Shown here: positions 1 through 5,474 of the stretch, piece after piece | How the letters are laid out: each line of letters starts with the position of its first letter | Position numbering within the stretch: the stretch's first letter is position 1 | DNA from: JBCAWW01 sp039024315 | Lineage (GTDB): Bacteria; Bacteroidota; Bacteroidia; J057 | Direction: 5' to 3' | DNA: 5,474 bases | NCBI GenBank assembly: GCA_039024315.1 | Contig: JBCCQN010000335.1 | Span: forward strand, 1-5,474 | The notes under the pieces: generated by a model | What the model was told of the DNA's origin: nothing | What the model saw: the letters and a program-made list of their open reading frames with translations, nothing else | The model's database searches: none | Position numbers and translations under genes: made by a program

Positions 1-526
1 GGTAGTGAGTGAGAAGACAGGCTACCCTGCAGAAATGCTGGAATTGAATATGGACATGGAAGCAGATTTGGGGATTGATTCCATCAAACGAGTGGAAATA
101 TTTGGGGCCCTGACCCAAAAGTATCCTGAGCTATCTGGTATCAATCCAAATGAACTTACAGAATTGAGGACACTTGGAGAAATCGTGGATTATGTAGGAG
201 GTAATGAGGCTAGTCCTGCTGTAGTAGAAAGTACGGTAACTACAAATAATGCTCCCGTATCCCCAACTCCATCTGAATCAGCACAAGCACCGGCAGTTGA
301 TAATACTCAAATGGCTAATATGCTGCTAGAGGTAGTGAGTGAGAAAACAGGCTACCCTGCAGAAATGTTGGAATTGAATATGGACATGGAAGCAGATTTG
401 GGGATTGATTCCATCAAACGTGTAGAAATATTTGGGGCCCTGACCCAAAAGTATCCTGAGCTATCTGGTATCAATCCAAATGAATTGACTGAACTGAGGA
501 CATTAGGGGAAATCGTAGACTATGTG
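1..526 (+). repeat. Tandem ACP-coding repeat, 330-bp period
   Basis: Bases 1-196 and 331-526 are two copies of an ACP-coding unit with a 330-bp (110-codon) spacing. I count 14 mismatches over 196 aligned bases, and every one is synonymous, so residues from VVSEKTGYP to EIVDYV are identical. The mismatches are uneven: four fall in the first 150 bases, with identical stretches at 39-90 and 95-154, and ten fall in 155-196. The similarity stops at 197, where the linker (copy 1) and the KR lead-in (copy 2) begin. The first copy is truncated by the window edge, and more copies may lie to the left. Confidence 0.93.
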
Positions 527-559
527 AGCGATCACGGAAAAAAAAAAGTGATAGTATAG
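2..559 (+). CDS. pfaA: PfaA-like PUFA synthase, tandem ACP region (5' partial; frame ends after A10 run)
   Basis: This is the interior of a PfaA-type iterative polyketide/fatty-acid synthase subunit, cut by the left edge. The frame is open from base 2; the GTG at 5 is an internal valine, because the second copy reads EVVSEKTGYP at the same place, so it is not a start. Two ACP domains are visible, at about residues 1-64 and 104-174 counted from base 5. Each has the 4'-phosphopantetheine motif GIDSIKRVEIFG, with the attachment serines at codons 80-82 and 410-412. ACPs hold the growing acyl chain as a thioester for KS, KR and DH. The linker (about residues 65-103) is rich in Pro, Ala, Ser and Thr, as is usual between tandem Pfa ACPs. 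Tandem ACPs are a hallmark of PUFA synthases; the total number here is unknown. The frame ends at TAG 557-559 with the unusual tail GKKKVIV, directly after ten A residues. The natural product very probably continues into the KR-DH frame downstream. Confidence 0.88.
   Translation, partial: VVSEKTGYPAEMLELNMDMEADLGIDSIKRVEIFGALTQKYPELSGINPNELTELRTLGEIVDYVGGNEASPAVVESTVTTNNAPVSPTPSESAQAPAVDNTQMANMLLEVVSEKTGYPAEMLELNMDMEADLGIDSIKRVEIFGALTQKYPELSGINPNELTELRTLGEIVDYVSDHGKKKVIV
538..547 (+). other. A10 homopolymer at a frame junction (frameshift or slippage site)
   Basis: Ten consecutive A residues follow GG and precede GTG. In the ACP frame this reads GGA-AAA-AAA-AAA-GTG-ATA-GTA-TAG and stops. The frame one base back is open from 493 and reads on as K-K-S-D-S-I-V-A through the KR-DH region to 3045. 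One extra A (eleven), or a -1 slip on the in-frame heptamer A-AAA-AAA at 541-547, joins ACP-ACP to KR-DH in the domain order normal for PfaA. Sequencing error, a real mutation, and transcriptional or ribosomal slippage cannot be told apart from this sequence alone. Confidence 0.85.
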
Positions 560-696
560 TCGCTTCTCCTACAAGCGAAATAGCGCAAAAAACGGTAAAA
601 ACAGGCCAATTTCATGGCGTCGAACGTTTTGAAGTTGGCCTTTCTTACCTACCCAAACCTGACTTTTTAGCATTTAGTCTTCCATCTACCCATCAT
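548..696 (+). other. In-frame coding bridge between the ACPs and the KR domain (looks intergenic, probably coding)
   Basis: This stretch lies between the ACP-frame stop and the first ATG of the downstream frame, but it is open in the KR-DH frame. It begins with a polar Ser/Thr-rich linker (SDSIVASPTSEIAQKTVK) and then has VERFEVGLSYLPKP and DFLAFSLPS. That pattern resembles the segment that leads into the structural half of the KR in PfaA proteins. No ATG, GTG or TTG occurs in this frame before 697. It is best read as part of one long PfaA protein rather than as a spacer or 5' leader. Confidence 0.72.
560..578 (+). promoter_or_regulatory. Small hairpin just after the A10 run and stop
   Basis: TCGCTT at 560-565 is a perfect complement of AAGCGA at 573-578, giving a 6-bp stem with a 7-base loop. 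It begins right after the TAG of the ACP frame and 12 bases after the A run. A hairpin here could assist -1 slippage, but 12 bases is longer than the usual spacing of about 5-9 and the stem is short. There is no T tract after it, so it is not a normal intrinsic terminator. It may be chance. Confidence 0.25.
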
Positions 697-3045
697 ATGC
701 TCATTACAAATGATGGCTCCGATTTATGTATTCAAGCGGTAGATTCTCTCGCTTCGAGAGGATATAATGTGGTGGTAATGAATCTTCCTGGGATTTCTAA
801 TCCGATCGCTAAGAATGCCGTCAGCCTTTCGGCTTACTCGGATGAGGCAGTTGGTCAAGCTATCCAACAAATTCAATCTCAGTATGGCAAAACAGGTAGT
901 TTTCTCCATTTACATCCTCACTTTGAATTTGAGGGAGGGAACTTCGCCCAACATTTTAAAGCCGAGAGAGAGATTGTAAAAGCAATCTTTTTTATCGCTA
1001 AACATATTCAAAAAGACCTAAACGAGCTTGGAAAACAACAACGCTCGAGTTTTGTAACTCTCAGTCGTTTGGACGGCAAGCTTGGACAAGGTAAACGAGC
1101 CAATACTTCAGTTGTGGGGGGCGGTATTACGGGATTGGTGAAGTGTTTAAATCTTGAATGGTCCTCAGTATTTTGTAGAGCGCTAGATATTCAACCAGAA
1201 CTTCCAACAGAAGACATCGTGCAACAACTCATAGCAGAACTGCATGATCCAAACGTTAATTTGCTGGAAGTAGGCATCTCTAAAGAGGGGCGAAAAAGCA
1301 CAAAAGTTCAAAAAACCAATCTCCTAGAAAATCATCCGATACAAACAAAGCTCACCGAAAATTCCGTTTTTCTAGTAAGTGGTGGAGCAAGAGGGGTTAC
1401 CGCTAGTTGTGTGATCGAGATGGCTAAGACCTTTCGATGCAAATTTATCCTATTAGGGCGTTCCGATTATAGTTTTAAGGTCCCAGACTTTGCCAAAAAT
1501 GAAGCTAATGAAGCCAGCTTGAAGCGATTAATCATGATGGACCTAAAAGAAAAAGGGGAGCAAGCAAGCTTGCCGAAGGTAAAGCGCATTTTTAAGAACA
1601 TTATTGCCAAAAATGAGATAGAAAAAACAATCGAGCAAATTAGAGCTCATGGAGCTGAAGTTGCCTATATTCAGGGGGACGTTACCGACAAAAGCAGTTT
1701 TCAGCAAGCACTTGATGAGGTAGTAAATGAGTTTGGCCCCATTACAGGCCTCATTCATGGGGCCGGAAGACTCGCTGATAAATACATACAAGATAAATCG
1801 GAAGCAGATTTTGAAAACGTACTTTCTGTAAAATTAGATGGGCTCCTTAGCCTCCTCGGCAGCGTTAATCTTAACCAACTAGATCACCTTATTCTTTTTT
1901 CATCTGTAGCGGGCTTTTATGGTAATGTGGGGCAAACCGATTATGCTATCGCTAATGAAATTCTAAGCAAAGCGGCCCATCTCTTCAAAACCAATCATCC
2001 CCAAACCCATGTTTCAGCGATTAATTGGGGGGCTTGGGATAGCGGTATGGTGAGCGGTGAACTAAAAGCTCAATTTGAAGCAGCAGGCATCACCTTAGTC
2101 AATACTGATGGAGGAACTGCTATGCTAGTAAATGAGCTGAGCGCGGAATACAGCCAACAGCCTCAATGCATCATTGGGGGTACCTTGCCGAAAGCGGTAA
2201 GCTATCTAGGAGATTTGCGCAGCTTCCGTATCCATAGGAAACTTAAGTTAGAAGACAACCCCTTCCTAAATCATCATAAAATTCAAGGCAAGGCTGTCTT
2301 ACCCGTGGTAAAGGCAGCAGGGTGGATGGCCCAAGTTTGTGAAAATCTATACCCAGATTTTCAAGTACTCAAAATCGAAAAGGCCAAATTGTTCAAGGGA
2401 ATTGTATTCGATGGCAACCAAAAAGAAGATTACGTTCTAGAGGTAAAAGAAATACAAAAACAGAGCGATAAGATCGTCTTTGAAACGAGTATTTTGAGTG
2501 AAGGAGGAAAACTTCCTCTCTATCATTACAGATCCAATATTACGCTTATTAACAAAAAATCTCTCCCAGAGGCACCTAACATTTCTCCTCAAATAAGCGG
2601 GAACTATCCAAATCCGTCTGGATCTATATTGTATCAAGATGGGTCCCTATTTCACGGTAAGTACTTCCAAGGAATCGAAGAAATTTTGAATTGTAACAGT
2701 GAGCAGATAATTCTATCCTGTAAGGCACCAGAAATTCCATTGGAAGAGCAAGGGCAATTTCCTCTTTTCTCGTTCAATACCTTTTTCGCCGATATTCAAT
2801 ACCAAGGCATGCTAGTTTGGGTGCAAAAAAACAAAGACAATGCAAAAAGTCTCCCTTTGCAAACAGAAAGCGCTGTTTTCTACAAGCCAGTACCTTTTGG
2901 CAAAAAATTATTTGTCAAAGTAGCCATAGTAGAAGCTAGCGATGTAAAAATGGTAGCGAATTGTACCGTCTATGATGAAGAAGGAAACGTTTACATCGAA
3001 ACGATTGGTGCGGCAGTTACAATCTCTAAAAATTTGACTTGGTAG
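697..3045 (+). CDS. pfaA: PfaA-like PUFA synthase C-terminal part: ketoreductase + dehydratase
   Basis: This is a 782-codon frame (counted from ATG 697) carrying the KR and DH domains of a PfaA-type subunit. KR: the structural half spans about residues 1-210. The NADPH-binding half starts at SVFLVSGGARGVT (223-235), continues through LLGRSDY and GDVTD, and has the catalytic set K379, S403 (in FSSVAG), Y416 (in DYAIAN) and N420. The KR reduces the 3-ketoacyl-ACP. DH: a double-hotdog domain at about 515-780 with the HxxxGxxxxP signature intact (H527, G531, P536) and a likely second catalytic motif DxxxQ (D699, Q703). It removes water to give the enoyl-ACP. The ATG at 697 is probably not a true start: it has no ribosome-binding site, it would cut the KR lead-in, and the frame is open back to 493. 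It most likely belongs to one protein with the upstream ACPs. The DH reaction specificity cannot be judged from sequence. Confidence 0.88.
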   Translation: MLITNDGSDLCIQAVDSLASRGYNVVVMNLPGISNPIAKNAVSLSAYSDEAVGQAIQQIQSQYGKTGSFLHLHPHFEFEGGNFAQHFKAEREIVKAIFFIAKHIQKDLNELGKQQRSSFVTLSRLDGKLGQGKRANTSVVGGGITGLVKCLNLEWSSVFCRALDIQPELPTEDIVQQLIAELHDPNVNLLEVGISKEGRKSTKVQKTNLLENHPIQTKLTENSVFLVSGGARGVTASCVIEMAKTFRCKFILLGRSDYSFKVPDFAKNEANEASLKRLIMMDLKEKGEQASLPKVKRIFKNIIAKNEIEKTIEQIRAHGAEVAYIQGDVTDKSSFQQALDEVVNEFGPITGLIHGAGRLADKYIQDKSEADFENVLSVKLDGLLSLLGSVNLNQLDHLILFSSVAGFYGNVGQTDYAIANEILSKAAHLFKTNHPQTHVSAINWGAWDSGMVSGELKAQFEAAGITLVNTDGGTAMLVNELSAEYSQQPQCIIGGTLPKAVSYLGDLRSFRIHRKLKLEDNPFLNHHKIQGKAVLPVVKAAGWMAQVCENLYPDFQVLKIEKAKLFKGIVFDGNQKEDYVLEVKEIQKQSDKIVFETSILSEGGKLPLYHYRSNITLINKKSLPEAPNISPQISGNYPNPSGSILYQDGSLFHGKYFQGIEEILNCNSEQIILSCKAPEIPLEEQGQFPLFSFNTFFADIQYQGMLVWVQKNKDNAKSLPLQTESAVFYKPVPFGKKLFVKVAIVEASDVKMVANCTVYDEEGNVYIETIGAAVTISKNLTW
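746..760 (+). other. Perfect short inverted repeat inside the KR coding region
   Basis: CTCTCG at 746-751 and CGAGAG at 755-760 form a 6-bp stem with a 3-base loop, about 50 bases inside the frame that starts at 697. It lies within codons for S-L-A-S-R-G, has no U tract, and has no evident role. It is recorded as a structure seen, probably incidental. Confidence 0.3.
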
Positions 3046-3056
3046 CAGACCTCAAA

Positions 3057-5474
3057 ATGACAAAAATAGCAGTCATCGGAACCTCCGCCTTATTTCCTGG
3101 CTCCTCAACTCCGCAAGAGTTTTGGGAAAACTTGATGCAGGAAAAAGACTTGACAGGCAGCGCAGTGGCGGAAGACTTTGGGATAGATCCCGAACTATTC
3201 TTTAAGCCTGAAAAGGGGATTGAAGATAAGTGTTACTCCTTGCGCGGAGGCTATATCAGAGATTTTGAGTTTGATCCTTATGGATACCAACTGCCAGCAG
3301 ATTACTTAGCTAAGCAAGACAAGCTTTATCAGTGGTCGCTATATGTCGCAAGAGAAGCGTTGCGCGAAGGCGGATACCTAAATAATGATGAAAGCTTAAG
3401 TAAATGTGGCTTAATCCTCGGAAACTTATCGTTTCCTACTAGTTCTTCTCATCGCCTTTTGGCTGATGTATATACACAAACCACGGCAAAAGCTGTTCAA
3501 AAGTTATTAAAACAGGAAGCATTTAGCCTACCTGCTCACAAATATCCTCAGCCGGAGAATGAAATATTGACCTATCCCCCCTCCGAGATGGTCAGTAAAG
3601 CCCTCGGACTAAAAGGGAGTCATTATGCTTTAGATGCAGCTTGTGCCACTTCTCTCTACGCCATCAAACTGGCTTGTGATGAACTGATAACAGGCAAATC
3701 AGACTTGATGCTTGCCGGTGCAGTAAGCGCCTCTGATCAATTGTTTATTCATATTGGTTTTTCGATTTTTCATGCTTATGCACCAAGGGGCAAAAAGTTT
3801 GTTCCTTTTGATCAAAATTCTGCTGGTTTAGTTTCTTCCGAAGGAGCAGGCATGGTTTTGTTAAAAAGACTAGAGGATGCAGAAAGAGATGGTGATAATA
3901 TTCTGGCAGTCATCGGAGGCATTGGCTTATCTAACGACGGCCGTGGTAAATTTTTACTTAGCCCAAATCCCAAGGGGCAAAATCTCGCTTTTGAAAGAGC
4001 TTATCTTAACAATGGCATTTCCCCAAAAGACACCTCCTATCTTGAATGCCACGCAACGGGTACTCCTCTGGGGGATGTTACAGAGTTAAACTCCATCGCT
4101 ACTTTTTTCAAAAAGTACGATACTAGCCCACTCCTTGGGTCAGTTAAGTCCAATATGGGACACTTATTGACCGCCGCAGGGATGACTGGTTTATTGAAGG
4201 TCTTATTGGCGATGCAAAAAGACCAAATACCGCCTAATATCAATCTGCAAAATCCCATTGAGCCGGATGAAGCTTGGGCGGGGAGCTCAAAAATGATTTA
4301 TCAAACCACTCCTTGGGCCATCGCCAACAAACAAGCGGGCATCAATTCTTTCGGTTTTGGCGGTACTAATGCCCACATGGTCGTGCAAAATTATACTAAA
4401 GGTAAGGCAAATCTTCCGCCTGCAGAGCAAATTGCAATGCAACCCATGGCAATCATTGGGATGGATGCACACTTTGGTGATTGTCGTTCGATTGAGGATT
4501 TTTACCTAACGATTTACCAAGGTAAACAGCATTTTAAGGCGCTACCAAAAAATAGATGGAAGGGGTTTGAGCAGAACAGTGAGCTCCTTAAACAATTTGG
4601 CTTTGAGGAGGGAAAAGCACCTCCTGGAGCTTATATCGATGAATTTGAGATCGATTTATTACGATATAAAATCCAACCTAAAGAAGCAGAGCGTCTGCAT
4701 CCTCAACAAGCCCTTTTATTAAAGGTCGCTGACAACGCCATTAAGGATGCTGGCTTAGCAGAATCGCAAAATGTGGCAGTCCTGGTCGCGATGGAAACCG
4801 AATTGGCGATCCACCAAATTATGGCCCGCTGGGATACTTCTTGGCAATTAAAAGAGGCTTTAGAGAATAGTGGGGTTGAGCTCAGCCTAGAACAGGAGGA
4901 GGCGCTAATGCAGCTTTGCAAGGATAGTATCAACTACAGAGAAGGAACGCCGATGCCAAGTGAATTCACTAGCTACATTGGCAACCTTATGGCTAGTCGA
5001 GTGTCTGCACTATGGGATTTTTCGGGTCCAGCTTTTACCGTTTCTTGTGGGGAAAATTCTGTTTTTAAAACACTGGAAATCGCCCAAAATATGCTGTCCC
5101 TCGGTGAAGTAGATGCGGTGGTAGTTGGGGCAGTAGATTTTGCTGGAGGCCTAGAAAACGTCCTCTTGCGGAATAAAAAAGATCAAGTAAATCAATCTTC
5201 TCATCCCAGTTTGTCCTTTAACCAGAATGATAATGGCTGGTTAATCGGAGAGGGGGCCGGCGCTATAGTATTAACAAACGGCTCTCAACCACAGTCCCAA
5301 GCCTATGCTATCATCGATGATATCGGAACAACCTTATCCCCCCAAGTGGACTACCGAGAACTGTCTGCCACTGGTATTGAAGCTCAAGATATAGCAGAAC
5401 AAAATGAGCTGCTAAAAAATAATCCACAGCACCCAATAGCCTTAGGTTCAGTAAAGTCGAATATTGGCCATACA
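3057..5474 (+). CDS. pfaC: PfaC-like PUFA synthase subunit: ketosynthase + chain-length factor (3' partial)
   Basis: This frame has 806 codons with no stop and is cut by the right edge. The start at ATG 3057 gives MTKIAVIGTSALFPGS, the expected first strand of a KS. It lies 11 bases after the preceding stop, so the genes are surely one transcript and perhaps translationally coupled; no Shine-Dalgarno sequence is visible. The KS domain spans about residues 1-455, with the full triad C196 (in DAACATS), H332 (in ECHATGT) and H369 (in KSNMGH), and ends near SFGFGGTNAH. It catalyses decarboxylative condensation of malonyl-ACP with the acyl chain. A second KS-like domain starts near M464 (MAIIGMDAHFG). 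It is a chain-length factor: the nucleophile position holds E666 in VSCGENS and the first His is S770, while KSNIGH with H805 remains. KS-CLF pairs are typical of PfaC and of thraustochytrid ORFB. The following domains (AT, dehydratases or enoyl reductase) are outside the window. Related KS-CLF proteins occur in heterocyst glycolipid synthases, so the product could be another lipid. Confidence 0.92.
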   Translation, partial: MTKIAVIGTSALFPGSSTPQEFWENLMQEKDLTGSAVAEDFGIDPELFFKPEKGIEDKCYSLRGGYIRDFEFDPYGYQLPADYLAKQDKLYQWSLYVAREALREGGYLNNDESLSKCGLILGNLSFPTSSSHRLLADVYTQTTAKAVQKLLKQEAFSLPAHKYPQPENEILTYPPSEMVSKALGLKGSHYALDAACATSLYAIKLACDELITGKSDLMLAGAVSASDQLFIHIGFSIFHAYAPRGKKFVPFDQNSAGLVSSEGAGMVLLKRLEDAERDGDNILAVIGGIGLSNDGRGKFLLSPNPKGQNLAFERAYLNNGISPKDTSYLECHATGTPLGDVTELNSIATFFKKYDTSPLLGSVKSNMGHLLTAAGMTGLLKVLLAMQKDQIPPNINLQNPIEPDEAWAGSSKMIYQTTPWAIANKQAGINSFGFGGTNAHMVVQNYTKGKANLPPAEQIAMQPMAIIGMDAHFGDCRSIEDFYLTIYQGKQHFKALPKNRWKGFEQNSELLKQFGFEEGKAPPGAYIDEFEIDLLRYKIQPKEAERLHPQQALLLKVADNAIKDAGLAESQNVAVLVAMETELAIHQIMARWDTSWQLKEALENSGVELSLEQEEALMQLCKDSINYREGTPMPSEFTSYIGNLMASRVSALWDFSGPAFTVSCGENSVFKTLEIAQNMLSLGEVDAVVVGAVDFAGGLENVLLRNKKDQVNQSSHPSLSFNQNDNGWLIGEGAGAIVLTNGSQPQSQAYAIIDDIGTTLSPQVDYRELSATGIEAQDIAEQNELLKNNPQHPIALGSVKSNIGHT

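Noticed and set aside
5..7. GTG at the left end as the start of a small ACP gene
   Set aside because: The second repeat copy has a valine at the same place inside the domain, the ACP would lack its first helix, and the frame is open to the window edge. The gene is truncated by the window.
763..768. TATAAT sequence resembling a -10 promoter element
   Set aside because: It lies inside the KR coding region, without a -35 partner, and the sigma-70 consensus does not fit the primary promoters of Bacteroidota.
724..909. Minus-strand frames of 61-82 codons at 724-909, 1543-1791, 2437-2637, 4037-4258, 4287-4472 and 4703-4933
   Set aside because: Each lies wholly within a plus-strand gene with clear domain motifs, and none has recognisable protein features.
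3046..3056. Short gap between the two genes as a terminator or promoter site
   Set aside because: Eleven bases hold no inverted repeat or T tract; the gap fits co-transcription.
3877..4089. 70-codon plus-strand frame
   Set aside because: It overlaps the KS domain of the PfaC-like gene in a different frame, across the region that holds the catalytic His motif; it is a shadow.

Overview
The window is the interior of a polyunsaturated-fatty-acid (PUFA) / secondary-lipid synthase operon, the Pfa-type iterative megasynthase family related to bacterial EPA, DHA and arachidonic-acid synthases. All real genes are on the + strand. Both ends of the window cut through genes. The DNA is moderately AT-rich, and no Shine-Dalgarno-like sequence precedes the second gene. 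Together with the look of the proteins this suggests a marine-type Bacteroidota bacterium (some Saprospiraceae, such as Aureispira, make arachidonic acid), but that assignment is only a guess from style.

Layout: (1) From the left edge to 559 is the tail of a PfaA-like open frame with two nearly identical acyl carrier protein (ACP) domains, each with the phosphopantetheine attachment motif GIDSIKR, joined by a Pro/Ala/Ser/Thr-rich linker. (2) At 538-547 there is a run of ten A residues. The ACP frame stops just after it, at 557-559. The next frame is already open there and continues without a stop to 3045, coding for the KR linker, a ketoreductase and a double-hotdog dehydratase. ACPs, KR and DH together are the normal C-terminal half of one PfaA protein. 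The A run is therefore a site of a homopolymer sequencing error, a real frameshift mutation, or transcriptional/-1 ribosomal slippage. (3) Eleven bases after the KR-DH stop, an ATG at 3057 opens an 806-codon frame running off the right end. It encodes an intact ketosynthase followed by a chain-length-factor (CLF) domain, the N-terminal half of a PfaC-like (or thraustochytrid ORFB-like) subunit.

How they work together: the ACPs carry the growing chain. The KS condenses malonyl units (with the KS of the missing PfaA N-terminus), the CLF partners the KS, KR reduces the 3-keto group with NADPH, and DH removes water. The missing parts (PfaA KS and acyltransferase, PfaC dehydratases or AT, and the enoyl reductase) should lie outside the window. 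No separate acyltransferase gene (pfaB) lies between the two genes, unlike the classical gammaproteobacterial pfaA-pfaB-pfaC-pfaD order.

No RNA gene, insertion sequence, CRISPR array, terminator or promoter could be supported. The most notable points are the A10 frame junction, the ACP repeats that differ only by silent changes, and the gene order.
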